A stretch of DNA of 64,000 bases from the NCBI RefSeq assembly GCF_003312875.1, contig NZ_CP015163.1, forward strand, positions 8,556,001-8,620,000. The letters run 5' to 3'. Shown one piece after another: positions 26,103-35,336 of this stretch; position 1 is the stretch's first letter, and every line of letters begins with the position of its first letter. A program made the position numbers and the translations under genes. Below the pieces are notes generated by a model, which made no database searches, was not told the DNA's origin, and saw nothing but the letters and a program-made list of their open reading frames with translations. This DNA is from Amycolatopsis albispora. Its GTDB lineage: Bacteria; Actinomycetota; Actinomycetes; Mycobacteriales; Pseudonocardiaceae.

Positions 26103-26801
26103 ATGTCGGCGAACCAGCGGGCACTGCGCGAGTCGGTCAAGCGGCTGATCGTGGAGCGCGGGCTGCCACCGGGCGCGCTGCTGCCCACCGAACTGGAGCT
26201 GATGCGGGAGCTGGAGGTCGGCCGCAATCCGTTGCGCGAGGCGATGAAGGCCCTCGAAGCGCAGGGCATCGTGGACATCCGGCACGGTCACGGCACCTAC
26301 GTCGGCGGGGTCTCGCTGTCCGGTTTGGAGGCCGGGCTGGCCTTCCGCGGCGCGCTGTCGGTGCGCGGTGATCTCACCGACATCCGCGAGCTGCTGGAGG
26401 TCCGCGAAGTGCTCGAAGCCGGGCTGGCCGGCCGGGTGCTCGCCGCCGGGGACTCGGTGGACCTGACCGTGCTCGAGTCCGCGGTCCAGACCATGGAGGA
26501 ACGCGCCGAGGCTGGCGAATACGCGCCCGAGGCCGACTGGCTGTTCCACGAGACGCTCTACCGCCCGCTGGGCAACAACCTGGTGCTCGAACTGCTCCGC
26601 GTGTTCTGGCGGGTCTTCCGCTCGCTCGACGGTGACCTGCCGCGTGGTGACGAGGAAACGCCCGCGCTGGTGGCGAGCTGGCACCGGGACATCCTGGAAG
26701 CCTTGCGCACGCGGGACGAAGCCGCGCTGCACACCGCCGTCGAGGCGCATTTCCGCGGGATCAGGGCCAGGGTGTCCGGTTCGGTTGCGCGGTTCGGCTG
26801 A
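26103..26801 (+). CDS. FadR-subfamily GntR transcriptional regulator
   Basis: A 232-residue repressor. The N-terminal winged helix-turn-helix (about residues 5-70) reads LRESVKRLIVERGLPPGALLPTELELMRELEVGRNPLREAMKALEAQGIVDIRHGHGTYV. The C-terminal FCD ligand domain (about 90-225) has the metal-binding pattern of Asp, His (WLFHETLY), His (SWHRDIL) and a late His (VEAHFRG). FCD domains often sense sugar acids or carboxylates, which fits the divergent transporter. ATG at 26103 has GAAGGGAGGG upstream; a GTG at 26088 is in frame but lies inside that site. Confidence 0.93.
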   Translation: MSANQRALRESVKRLIVERGLPPGALLPTELELMRELEVGRNPLREAMKALEAQGIVDIRHGHGTYVGGVSLSGLEAGLAFRGALSVRGDLTDIRELLEVREVLEAGLAGRVLAAGDSVDLTVLESAVQTMEERAEAGEYAPEADWLFHETLYRPLGNNLVLELLRVFWRVFRSLDGDLPRGDEETPALVASWHRDILEALRTRDEAALHTAVEAHFRGIRARVSGSVARFG

Positions 26802-26881
26802 CGTTCACCTCGCCGTCTTCCGCTGGCGATTTCCATGCGCTGAGGTGAGGCCGGAGACCTTCGACGGACTGGGGAGCGGCA

Positions 26882-29800
26882 GTGGGCAGGATTCGTTCAG
26901 GTGCGGTGCTGGTGCTCGCCGGGGTGCTCGCGATGCCGCCGGTGGTGGCCGCGGCCGATCCGCTGGCCGCGCCGCTCGGCCCGGTACCGGCCGAATCGGC
27001 CCCGGCGGCCTCGTCCTCCGGCGAGGCGACCGCCCGCGTCGCCGCGGCGGCCCCGGACGACGGGCTGGTCACCGGTTCCGCCACCAGCGAGGTGGCACCC
27101 GGCCTCAGCCTGACCCAGTTCGACCGCTTCGACCCGCTCGGCTGGATCCGCGGTGACACGCTGGAGGTCGACCTGGCCACCGGGTCGCTGAAACCGGCCT
27201 ACCTGAACCCGGGTGCGGTCGCCGCCCGCGCGCCGCTGTCCGAGCAGGTCGCCGCGGCGGGCGCGGTCGCCGGGGTGAACGGCGACTTCTTCGACATCAA
27301 CGCCACCGGCGCCCCGCTCGGCGTCGGCATCGGCGGCGGGCAGCTGCACACCGCGCCCGCGCAGGGCCACAACTTCACCGCGGCGATCACCGCCGAGGGC
27401 AAGGCGCGCCTGGCGTCGGTGTTCCTCGACGCGACCGTGACGCTGCCCGGCGGCCCCATCAAGGCGACCAACTTCAACGGCGCGGTGCTGGCGAAGGACG
27501 GCATCGGCGTCTACACCCCGTTGTGGGGCAGTGCTTCACGCAAGACCTCGGTCGCCGGGGCGGCCAAGGTGCTCGAAGTCGAACTGCGTGACGGCAAGGT
27601 CGCCCAGCTGCGCCCGCAGCCGGTGGACGGCCCGATCGCCGCGGGCAGCACGATCCTGCTCGCCCGCGACGCCGGGGTGGACGCGCTCGCCGGGCTCGCC
27701 GTCGGTGACCCGGTTTCGGTCGCGTACGCGCCCCGCAGCGACGCCGGGGAGCTGGCGGTGGCGGTCGGCGGCAACAAGGTGCTGCTCGCCGACGGTCAGC
27801 TGCAGCCGGTCGACACGGTGGCCATGCACCCGCGCACGGCGGTCGGCTTCTCCGCCGACGGCAGCCGAATGTGGTTGTCCACTGTGGATGGACGACAGGC
27901 GGACAGCCGCGGCATGACCGAACTCGAACTCGCGCGGCACATGCAGTCGCTGGGCGCGGACGACGCGATCAATCTCGACGGCGGCGGCTCGTCGACGCTG
28001 CTCGCCCGCGAAGAGGGCGACGTGGCGGCGTCGGTGCGCAACTCGCCGTCGGACGGCGGCGAGAGGACCGTGCCGAACGGCCTCGGGTTCGCCACCACGC
28101 CGGGCAGCGGCAAGCTGACCGGGTTCGCCCCGCATCCCGAGCAGGAGAGCGAAAACGCCGACCGCGTGCTGCCCGGGCTGTCCCGGCGCCTGGTCGCGGG
28201 CGGGCACGACGAGTCCGGCGCGGCGGTCGGCGTGAAGCCGATCTGGCGGAGTTCGCGCGGTATCGTGCGCGACGGGGTTTTTGTGGCCACGCCAGGGGAA
28301 CGCGCCACCGTCGAGGTGGAGGCGAGCTACCGCGGCACCCGGGGCAGCACCGAGCTGACCGTGCTGGGCGAGCCGGTCCGGCTGGGCACCAGCACCGAGC
28401 AGGTCGCGTTGTCCGGCGCCGGGGCGTCCGGTGACTTCCAGGTCTACGGCTACGACGCGGACGGTTACGGCACCTGGCTCGAACCGTCCGACGTACAGCT
28501 GGAATTCGACCAGTCGGTGGTGCGCGTCGAGCCCGACGGCGACCGGTTCGCGGTGACCGCGCTGGTGCCCGCGGGCGCGACCGTGGTGACCGCGAAGGCG
28601 GCCGGGCTGGTCACGCACTTCGTCATCTCGGTGGGCAGCGAACCGCGGCTCCTGTCGCCTTTGGACGGTCCGGCGGGCTGGACGGCCTCGGTGTACCCGG
28701 CCGTGGTCGGCGCGGTGCTGAGCGAGGGTGATGGCCGTGACGGCGGCCGCGGCCTCGCGCTGGACTACCGGCTCACCGGCACCACCGCGACCCGCGCGGC
28801 CTACGTCAACGCGAGCACGCCGTACACGCTGCCCGCTGGCACGCAGAAGGTGGGCGTGTGGGTCAACGGAGACGGCAAGGGCGCCTGGCTGCGCGCCGAA
28901 CTCCGGGACGCGTCGAACGTCGCGTCCATTGTGGACTTGACACTTGCGGTGGACTGGACCGGCTGGCGCTACGTCGAAGGCAGCCTGCCCGCCGGGCTGC
29001 CGTCGGGTCAGCGGCTCACCCGGTTCTACGCCGTGGAGAACGTGCCTGACCAGCAGTACGAGGGCAGGCTGGTGTTCGACGACCTGACGCTGAAGGTGGC
29101 GCCGTCGGCGGAGGTGCCCGGCGATCCGGCCGAACGCGACCCCGCGGTGCTCACCGACGGCTCGCTCGGCGACGGCGGGCTCAAGGTCGCCGTGGTCAGC
29201 GACGCGCAGTTCACCGCCGACGCGCCCACCGGCCCGCTGGTCGCGCAGGCCCGCCGCACGCTGCGTGAGGCGGTGGCGGCGAAACCGGACGTGGTGGTGA
29301 TCAACGGCGACTTCGTCGACCGCGGCCTCGCCGCCGACTTCGATCTGGCGCGGCAGATCATCACCGAGGAACTCGACGGCCGGGTGCCCTGGTACTACGT
29401 GCCCGGCAACCACGAGGCCGACGGTGGCAAGGGGCTGGCCGAGTTCCAGGCGGAGTTCGGTGCACCGCAACGCGTCGTGGACCTCAACGGGGTCCGGATG
29501 GTGCTGCTCGACTCGTCACGCGGCAGCCTGCGTGCCGGTGGTTTCGACCAGGTGCGGATGCTGCGTGAAGCGCTCGACGGCGCCGAAACCGACGCTGCGG
29601 TGCGCGGGGTGGTCGTGGCCATGCACCACCCGACGCGCGACCCGAGCCCGACCGGCAACTCGCAGCTGGCCGACGGCAAGGAGGCAGACCTCCTGCGCAC
29701 CTGGCTGACCGGGTTCGAGGAGCGCTCCGGCAAGCCCGCCGCCGCCATCGCCTCGCACGCCGGCGTGTTCAACGTGTCCAGAGTGGACGGTGTGCCGTAC

Positions 29801-30202
29801 CTGATCAACGGCAACGCGGGCAAGGCACCGGCGGCGGCACCCGGCGACGGCGGGTTCACCGGCTGGACCATGGTGCGGCTGGGCTCCGGGGTGGAGATCC
29901 AGACCCGGCCGCACGTGGACGAGCTGACCCTGACCGCGCCCGCGTCGGTGAAGATCGGTACCAAGGCGGCGGTTTTCGGTACGGTGAACCAGGGTGGGCG
30001 GGCCGTTCCGGTGGCCTACCCGGTCAGCGCCGACTGGATCGGCGGTACCGGCACCCACGTCGGCGGTGGCCCCGCCGGTGGCGCGGTCGCTGCCTTCGAC
30101 CCGTCGACGGGGCTGCTCACCGGGTTGCGCCCGGGGTCGGCGGAACTGACGCTGGAGGTCAACGGGGTGCGCCGCACGGTCACCATCCCGGTAACGCTGT
30201 GA
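26882..30202 (+). CDS. Secreted phosphodiester glycosidase fused to a calcineurin-like phosphoesterase
   Basis: A 1106-residue exported protein. The signal peptide is followed by a NAGPA/phosphodiester glycosidase domain (about 70-410; VNGDFFDINATGAPLGVG, HPRTAVGFSADG, INLDGGGSSTLL). Beta-rich linker modules follow (about 420-770). A metallophosphatase domain (about 775-985) carries VVSDAQF, INGDFVD, YVPGNHE, MHHPT and SHAGV, giving a full set of metal ligands although the first motif is DAQ rather than DxH. A C-terminal Ig-like tail follows. It probably removes a sugar-phosphodiester cap and then the phosphate from a cell-wall or extracellular polymer (inference). GTG at 26882 follows GGGGAGCGGC. 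Confidence 0.9.
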   Translation: MGRIRSGAVLVLAGVLAMPPVVAAADPLAAPLGPVPAESAPAASSSGEATARVAAAAPDDGLVTGSATSEVAPGLSLTQFDRFDPLGWIRGDTLEVDLATGSLKPAYLNPGAVAARAPLSEQVAAAGAVAGVNGDFFDINATGAPLGVGIGGGQLHTAPAQGHNFTAAITAEGKARLASVFLDATVTLPGGPIKATNFNGAVLAKDGIGVYTPLWGSASRKTSVAGAAKVLEVELRDGKVAQLRPQPVDGPIAAGSTILLARDAGVDALAGLAVGDPVSVAYAPRSDAGELAVAVGGNKVLLADGQLQPVDTVAMHPRTAVGFSADGSRMWLSTVDGRQADSRGMTELELARHMQSLGADDAINLDGGGSSTLLAREEGDVAASVRNSPSDGGERTVPNGLGFATTPGSGKLTGFAPHPEQESENADRVLPGLSRRLVAGGHDESGAAVGVKPIWRSSRGIVRDGVFVATPGERATVEVEASYRGTRGSTELTVLGEPVRLGTSTEQVALSGAGASGDFQVYGYDADGYGTWLEPSDVQLEFDQSVVRVEPDGDRFAVTALVPAGATVVTAKAAGLVTHFVISVGSEPRLLSPLDGPAGWTASVYPAVVGAVLSEGDGRDGGRGLALDYRLTGTTATRAAYVNASTPYTLPAGTQKVGVWVNGDGKGAWLRAELRDASNVASIVDLTLAVDWTGWRYVEGSLPAGLPSGQRLTRFYAVENVPDQQYEGRLVFDDLTLKVAPSAEVPGDPAERDPAVLTDGSLGDGGLKVAVVSDAQFTADAPTGPLVAQARRTLREAVAAKPDVVVINGDFVDRGLAADFDLARQIITEELDGRVPWYYVPGNHEADGGKGLAEFQAEFGAPQRVVDLNGVRMVLLDSSRGSLRAGGFDQVRMLREALDGAETDAAVRGVVVAMHHPTRDPSPTGNSQLADGKEADLLRTWLTGFEERSGKPAAAIASHAGVFNVSRVDGVPYLINGNAGKAPAAAPGDGGFTGWTMVRLGSGVEIQTRPHVDELTLTAPASVKIGTKAAVFGTVNQGGRAVPVAYPVSADWIGGTGTHVGGGPAGGAVAAFDPSTGLLTGLRPGSAELTLEVNGVRRTVTIPVTL

Positions 30203-30203
30203 G

Positions 30204-30677
30204 GTGAGGGCCGTCGAACTCGTGCCGATGACCGAGGAGGAGTTCACGGCCTACCGCGAGCACGTGATCGTCGCGTACGCCGAAGCGAAGGTGCACGCCG
30301 GGAACTGGCCGGCCCAGGACGCACGGCGGCTGTCCGAGGAAGCCCATGAGCAGCTGCTGCCCGCCGGGCTGGTGACCTCGGTGAACCACATCTACACCGC
30401 GCGCGACGGCGGCCGCGTCGTCGGCACGCTGTGGTTCGCCGAGCGCGACGGCGAGAGCGGGCGGCTGGCCTACCTCTACAACATCGAGGTGCACCGCGAG
30501 CAGCGCGGGAAGGGCTACGGCAAGGCGATGATGGCCGCGCTCGAAGACGAGGTCGCGAAGCTGGGGCTGGACACCATCCAGCTCCACGTCTTCGGCGACA
30601 ACACCACCGCGCGCTCGCTCTACGCGGGCGCCGGGTACGCCGAGACCAACGTGGTGATGAGCAAGCGCCTGCGATAA
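30204..30677 (+). CDS. GNAT family N-acetyltransferase
   Basis: A 157-residue acetyltransferase with the acetyl-CoA pyrophosphate loop HREQRGKGYGKAMMAAL and C-terminal VFGDNTTARSLYAGAGYAETNVVMSKRLR, typical of the GNAT fold. The GTG at 30204 lies two bases after the stop of the glycosidase/phosphatase gene, so co-transcription is likely. Substrate unknown: the N-terminal half (TEEEFTAYREHVIVAYAEAK) is that of a general small-molecule or protein N-acetyltransferase. Confidence 0.9.
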   Translation: MRAVELVPMTEEEFTAYREHVIVAYAEAKVHAGNWPAQDARRLSEEAHEQLLPAGLVTSVNHIYTARDGGRVVGTLWFAERDGESGRLAYLYNIEVHREQRGKGYGKAMMAALEDEVAKLGLDTIQLHVFGDNTTARSLYAGAGYAETNVVMSKRLR

Positions 30678-30718
30678 CCGGTCGAAAACTGTCGGTGCCG
30701 CGTGGCACAGTGCCGGAT

Positions 30719-31660
30719 GTGGGAGAAAGCAGTTTCGACGGCCCGATGGTCCAGGCCAAGGCGCTGGTGAAGCGCTTCGGCGAGTTCGAGGCCGTCCGGG
30801 GCATCGACGTCGAGGTCCGGCGCGGGGAGGCGTTCGGCTTTCTCGGGCCGAACGGCGCCGGGAAGTCCTCCACCATGCGCATGATCGCCTGCGTGTCCCC
30901 GCGCTCGGACGGCGAACTGAAGGTGCTCGGCCTCGACCCGGACGCCGACGGCCCGCGCATCCGCGCGCGGATCGGCGTGGTACCGCAGCTGGACAACCTG
31001 GACGCCGAGCTGACCGTGCGGCAGAACCTCCAGGTCTACGGCCGCTACTTCGGGCTCTCCCGCGCGCACGTGCGGAAGAAGGCGGTCGAGCTGATGGAGT
31101 TCGCGCAGCTGACCGAGAAGGCCGAGGGTGAGGTCGAAGCGCTCTCCGGCGGCATGAAGCGGCGGCTGACCATCGCGCGCTCGCTGGTGAACGATCCCGA
31201 GCTGCTGCTGCTCGACGAGCCGACCACCGGGCTCGACCCGCAGGCCAGGCACCTGTTGTGGGACAGGCTGTTCCGGCTGAAATCCCAGGGCGTCACGCTG
31301 ATCATCACCACCCACTACATGGATGAGGCCGAGCAGTTGTGTGACCGGCTGGTGGTGATGGACGGCGGCCGCATCGCCGCCGAGGGCTCGCCGGCCGAGC
31401 TGATCGCGCGGTACTCCACGCGTGAGGTGCTGGAGCTGCGGTTCGCGCCGGGGGAGCAGGCCGCCGCCGTGCCCGAGGTCGAATCGCTGGCCGAGCGGAT
31501 CGAGGTGCTGCCGGACCGGCTGCTGCTCTACACCGCCACCGGGGAGGCGGCGCTGGAGCAGGCACACGCGCGCGGGGTGCGGCCGTTGTCCAGCCTGGTC
31601 CGCCGCAGCACGCTGGAGGACGTTTTCCTCCGGCTCACCGGCCGGACGCTGGTGGACTGA
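30719..31660 (+). CDS. ABC exporter ATPase, daunorubicin-resistance (DrrA) type
   Basis: A 313-residue ATPase. Walker A is GPNGAGKSS, the Q-loop lies in GVVPQLDNLD, the signature is LSGGMKRRL, Walker B is LLLLDEPTTGLD, and the H-loop lies in IITTHYMDEA. A DrrA-type C-terminal extension ends in TLEDVFLRLTGRTL. GTG at 30719 is chosen; GTG 30695 and ATG 30746 are in-frame alternatives, none with a strong ribosome-binding site. Its TGA overlaps the next ATG. Together with two downstream ABC-2 permeases it forms a complete exporter for a drug, lipid or polysaccharide; cargo unknown. Confidence 0.93.
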   Translation: MGESSFDGPMVQAKALVKRFGEFEAVRGIDVEVRRGEAFGFLGPNGAGKSSTMRMIACVSPRSDGELKVLGLDPDADGPRIRARIGVVPQLDNLDAELTVRQNLQVYGRYFGLSRAHVRKKAVELMEFAQLTEKAEGEVEALSGGMKRRLTIARSLVNDPELLLLDEPTTGLDPQARHLLWDRLFRLKSQGVTLIITTHYMDEAEQLCDRLVVMDGGRIAAEGSPAELIARYSTREVLELRFAPGEQAAAVPEVESLAERIEVLPDRLLLYTATGEAALEQAHARGVRPLSSLVRRSTLEDVFLRLTGRTLVD

Positions 31661-32460
31661 TGACGGTTTCCACCGGCCGGGTCGTGGGCGCGTGGCGCGG
31701 GGCGGCGCTGCGTGTCGAGGGGCACTGGATGTGGTACCGCCGGTACTGGCGGTCCAACCTGTACTCCACCGGGCTGCAGCCGCTGTTCTTCCTCGCCGCG
31801 ATGGGGCTGGGCTTCGGTTCGCAGGTGCAGCCGGGCGAGGCCACTGGCGGGCTGTCGTACCTGCACTACGTGGCGCCCGCGCTGCTGGTGTCGGCGTCGC
31901 TGATGCTGGCGGTCGGGGAGTCCACCTATCCGGTGCTGTCCGGGTTCAAGTGGCAGAAGGACTACCTGGCGGCCACCGCGACGCCGATCTCGCCGGGGCA
32001 GGTGCTCGGCGGGCACTTGCTGTGGGTGGCGCTCCGGCTGACGCTGGCCGGTGCGGTGTACGCGGTGATGGCGCTGCTGCTGGGGGCCTGGCTGAACGCG
32101 GGCGCGGTGCTGGTCGTGGTGGTCGGCGTGGCCACCGGGCTGGCGTGCGCGGCGCCGGTGTGCGCGTTCGCGGCCAGCACGTACGACGAGGGCACGCGGT
32201 TCGCCACGCTGTTCCGGTTCGTGGTGATGCCGATGACCTTGTTCGCCGGGACCTTCTTCCCGATCGAGCAGATCCCGATGGCGCTGCGGTGGCTGGCGTG
32301 GATTTCCCCGCTGTGGCACGGCACCGAACTGTCGCGCGGGGTCACGCTCGGCACGCTCGACCTGCTGCCTGGGCTCGGGCACGCGGCTTTCCTGGTGGTG
32401 TTGTTCGGCGCCGGTTTTGTGTTCGCGCGGCACTACTTCTACAAACGGCTGGTGGTGTGA
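31660..32460 (+). CDS. ABC-2 type exporter permease (first)
   Basis: A 266-residue, six-helix ABC-2 permease. Helices include LYSTGLQPLFFLAAMGLGFG, VAPALLVSASLMLAVG and FVVMPMTLFAGTFFPIEQIP, followed by the family-typical WISPLWHGTELSRG. ATG overlaps the ATPase stop. It belongs to the Nod factor/polysaccharide/drug (DrrB-like) permease group and pairs with the next gene in a probable heterodimer. Confidence 0.92.
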   Translation: MTVSTGRVVGAWRGAALRVEGHWMWYRRYWRSNLYSTGLQPLFFLAAMGLGFGSQVQPGEATGGLSYLHYVAPALLVSASLMLAVGESTYPVLSGFKWQKDYLAATATPISPGQVLGGHLLWVALRLTLAGAVYAVMALLLGAWLNAGAVLVVVVGVATGLACAAPVCAFAASTYDEGTRFATLFRFVVMPMTLFAGTFFPIEQIPMALRWLAWISPLWHGTELSRGVTLGTLDLLPGLGHAAFLVVLFGAGFVFARHYFYKRLVV

Positions 32461-33290
32461 CCGTGGTGGTGCGGGAGGCTCCGCCTTCGCGGGGATTGCT
32501 GTTGCGGGTGCTGCCGTCTTCGCTGTACGCGGGGCGGGCGCGGTTCCTGCTGGAGCGGTCGGCGCTGGTGTACTCGCGGTACTGGGTGGTGTTCGCGTCC
32601 GGGGCGCTGGAGCCGCTGTTCTACCTGCTGGCGTTCCAGGTCGGGTTCGGCAAGCTGGTCGGCGAGGTGGCCGGGCCGGGCGGTCAGCTGATGAGCTACG
32701 TCGCGTTCGTGGCGCCGGGCCTGCTCGCGGCGTCGGCGATGAACGGCGCCGTCTTCGACTCGACGTACAACGTGTTCTTCCGGTTCCGGTACGCGAAGCT
32801 GTACGACGCCATGCTGGCCACGCCGATCGGCCCGCTGGACATCGCACTCGGCGAGATCGGCTTCGCCGTGGTGCGGGGCGCGCTGTACTCGACGGCTTTC
32901 GTGGCGGTGATGGGCGCGATGGGCCTGCTCACCTCACCGTGGGCGGTCCTGCTGCTGCCCGCGGCGGTGCTGGTCTCGTTCGCCTTCGCCGCGGTCGGCA
33001 TGGGCTGCGCCACGTTCCTGCGGTCCACCAGCCAGTTCGACTACATCCAGCTGGTGCTGATGCCGATGTTCCTGTTCTCCACCACGTTCTATCCCCTGGG
33101 CGTGTACCCGGAGGCGCTGCAGTGGGTGGTCAGCTGCCTCCCCCTGTACCACGGCATCGAACTCATGCGCAGCCTGGCGACGGGCTTCTTCGACTGGTCC
33201 ATCCTGGGGCACCTGGCCTACCTGCTGGTGATGGCCGCGGTGGGCCTGGTCCTGGCCGCACGGCGCCTGCACAAACTCCTACTCAGCTGA
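32457..33290 (+). CDS. ABC-2 type exporter permease (second)
   Basis: A 277-residue ABC-2 permease with six hydrophobic segments (ALEPLFYLLAFQVGFGKLVG, YVAFVAPGLLAASAMNGAVF and LMPMFLFSTTFYPLGVYPEA) and the conserved end CLPLYHGIELMRSL. GTG at 32457 overlaps the previous TGA (GTGA). The frame is open far upstream in the other permease's DNA, which I reject. The last codons and stop are duplicated 158 bases downstream in the tandem array that follows. Confidence 0.92.
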   Translation: MTVVVREAPPSRGLLLRVLPSSLYAGRARFLLERSALVYSRYWVVFASGALEPLFYLLAFQVGFGKLVGEVAGPGGQLMSYVAFVAPGLLAASAMNGAVFDSTYNVFFRFRYAKLYDAMLATPIGPLDIALGEIGFAVVRGALYSTAFVAVMGAMGLLTSPWAVLLLPAAVLVSFAFAAVGMGCATFLRSTSQFDYIQLVLMPMFLFSTTFYPLGVYPEALQWVVSCLPLYHGIELMRSLATGFFDWSILGHLAYLLVMAAVGLVLAARRLHKLLLS

Positions 33291-33640
33291 CCCCGGCGCA
33301 CATCCCGCCACCCCGGCGCGCGCTCCTTCGCCGCTGCCCGCCGCGCCCGCTCCTTCGCCGCTGCCCGCCGCGCCCGCTCTCCTGCGCCGCTGACCCCCGC
33401 GCACGCTCCTTTCGCCGCTGACCACCACACAAACTTCTCCTCAGCTGACCCCGGCGCACATCCCCCGCCACGGACCCCAGCGCGCACTCCTCCGGCGCTG
33501 GTCTCCGCGCGCACTCCTGCGCCGCTGGCCTCCGCGTGCACTCCTGCGCCGCTGACCCCCGCGCACACCCTCCGCCGCTGACCCCCGCGCACACCCTCCG
33601 CCGCTGACGCTCGCGCACATTCCCGCCACGCGTCTCGCCC
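33271..33640. repeat. Degenerate tandem array derived from the permease gene 3' end
   Basis: About a dozen imperfect units of roughly 26-27 bases, with a core like CTCCTGCGCCGCTGACCCC. The 36 bases 33271-33306, which include the last codons and stop of the permease gene, recur at 33429-33464 with two differences. The array thus appears to have grown from the gene end. No uniform repeat/spacer structure exists, so it is not CRISPR. No gene was found in 33291-33941. Confidence 0.7.
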
Positions 33641-33757
33641 CCAGCCGACGCCGCCCAGCCCACTTTCCGCACCCGCCGACGCGCACCTGGCGCGCCACCC
33701 GTACCGCGCGGAGCCACCTCTCCGCGCCCGCGCAGGCCGCCAGCCATCCCCCCCCGG

Positions 33758-33810
33758 GACACGAATGTGGCTTTCGGGGCCGATTTCGCCCCGAAAGCCA
33801 CATTCGTGTC
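33758..33810. repeat. Family A palindrome, GGGGC-stem variant
   Basis: A perfect inverted repeat with 23-base arms (33758-33780, 33788-33810) and a 7-base loop. The arm starts GACACGAATGTGGCTTTCGG. Relative to the 24658 copy, the inner stem GAGAC/GTCTC is here GGGGC/GCCCC, and the outer GTCAC is GACAC; both changes are compensated on the other arm. It lies 132 bases beyond the 3' end of the subtilase gene. Confidence 0.9.
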
Positions 33811-33941
33811 CACCCACGCCAGCCGGGGTGCCCTCGCCAGGCCGCGCCTCAGGCAGGCCCGGTGCGCCACCGCGCGCCGCCCACACCGCGGCAGTGCCGG
33901 GCGGGTCACCCGCTGAGCCGGGCCAAGACCCCGTCCCCGGC

Positions 33942-35336
33942 TCAGCGGGTGACGGCGGCCGTTCTCGCGTTGACCAGGCCGTGGCCGTAGAAGCCGTTGT
34001 AGGCGCCGTATCCCGCGCAGTAGGCGTCCTGCGTGCCATCACCGGTTAGGTCGTAGTCGGCGGGGCAGTTCATCGGGGTGGCCTGCGACTGCAACGCCCG
34101 CCGCAGCGTGGAGGGGCCCCAGCCCGGGTGTTCCGACACCAGCAGCGCCGCCACCCCCGCCACGTGTGGCGCGGCCATCGAAGTGCCGCACAGCGGCGCG
34201 TACCCGCCCGGCACCGTCGAGAGCACGCAGTCGCCCGCCTCACCACCCGGCGCGGTCAGGTCGATCACGCCGAGCCCATACGAGCTGTACCCCGCCTTCA
34301 CCCCCGACGCGCTCACCGACGACACCGCCACCACATCCCGCAGCCCGGCGGGCAGGGCCTCGCACCCACCGCGTCCCGACTTGCCGCTGCGCGGGGACGG
34401 CACCAGGTTGACCGCCTCGTTCGTCGCCGCCGCCACGTTCAGGGTGCCCTGGCTGTCCGCGTATTCGACCGCGCGGGCCAGTGCCTCCTGCAGCACGCGG
34501 TCCCCGGCCACGCACGAAAGCGCCCACGGGTTCACGAAAAAACTGCTGTTCGTCACGGCCATGTCGTGGTCGGCCGCCCAGATCAGCCCGCACACCGCGG
34601 CCTCCGGATCGACGTACCCGCGGTCGTCGATGACCTTGATCGAGGCGATCCGCACCCCCGGCGCGACACCGGTGGTGCCACGCCCGTCGTCCGCCGCCGC
34701 GATCGTGCCCGCGACGTGCGTGCCGTGCGTGGAGGTGGTCGGCTGCCACGCCCGTTCGCTGGTGTCCGGCGCCCCGGACAGGCAGCTCACCGACTGGTCG
34801 GCGGCGATCGCGGGCGCCAGGTCGGGGTGCGTGGCGTCGATCCCGCTGTCCAGCACGCCGACCACCACGCGCGGGCTGCCCGCCGCGCCCTCGCCGGCGC
34901 CGATGGCACGCATGTCCCACTGCTCGGCGGTGCGGTCGGCACGCGGCACCGCGTCCGGATCGGTCGCGGTGATCCTGGCCTTGGTGCCAGCGGACCGCGG
35001 GGCCTTCTTCGCGCTCTTCGCCCGCTCGCCCTGCGCGCTGAACGCGCGGCCGGGGCCGAGCCGCTCGGCGAACCCGGCGTCGGCCGAGGTGGCGACGCCG
35101 ACGCCGACCTGCGGGTAGAAGGTCGTGCTCTGCCCGCAGGCGCCTTCGACCTCGGCCGCGGCTTCCTCGGCGGTGGTCCCGCGATCGAACAACACGACGT
35201 AACGCAGGGTGCGGGCACCGGGGGAGCAGTCCGGCTCGGCCGCGCCGGCCGGTACCGGCGCCGCGACCTGACCGGCGAGCACCAGCAGCGCGCCCGCGAG
35301 GACCGTGCTCGCACGCAGCCGCACGGGTACCTCCAT
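33942..35336 (-). CDS. Secreted subtilisin-like (S8) serine protease
   Basis: A 464-residue exported protease. The signal peptide STVLAGALLVLAGQVAAPVPAGA is followed by an I9-like propeptide (about 45-110) and a catalytic domain with Asp in VVVGVLDSGIDATHPDL, His in STHGTHVAGTIAAA, Asn in the oxyanion loop VAAATNEAVN, and Ser in CGTSMAAPHVAGVAAL. A Cys-containing C-terminal segment ends the protein. ATG at 35336 has a short GAG upstream. An inverted repeat GGTAGTG/CACTACC (35456-35479) lies about 120 bases upstream and could be an operator. Monocistronic; divergent from rne. Confidence 0.94.
   Translation of the reverse strand: MEVPVRLRASTVLAGALLVLAGQVAAPVPAGAAEPDCSPGARTLRYVVLFDRGTTAEEAAAEVEGACGQSTTFYPQVGVGVATSADAGFAERLGPGRAFSAQGERAKSAKKAPRSAGTKARITATDPDAVPRADRTAEQWDMRAIGAGEGAAGSPRVVVGVLDSGIDATHPDLAPAIAADQSVSCLSGAPDTSERAWQPTTSTHGTHVAGTIAAADDGRGTTGVAPGVRIASIKVIDDRGYVDPEAAVCGLIWAADHDMAVTNSSFFVNPWALSCVAGDRVLQEALARAVEYADSQGTLNVAAATNEAVNLVPSPRSGKSGRGGCEALPAGLRDVVAVSSVSASGVKAGYSSYGLGVIDLTAPGGEAGDCVLSTVPGGYAPLCGTSMAAPHVAGVAALLVSEHPGWGPSTLRRALQSQATPMNCPADYDLTGDGTQDAYCAGYGAYNGFYGHGLVNARTAAVTR

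Noticed and set aside
30431..30718. Starting the DrrA-type ATPase at 30431 inside the GNAT gene
   Set aside because: The added residues are a frame-shifted shadow of the GNAT. ABC homology begins after 30746.
33271..33640. CRISPR array
   Set aside because: Units are contiguous and diverged, with no constant repeat alternating with unique spacers and no cas genes in the window. The same holds for 62220-62660.
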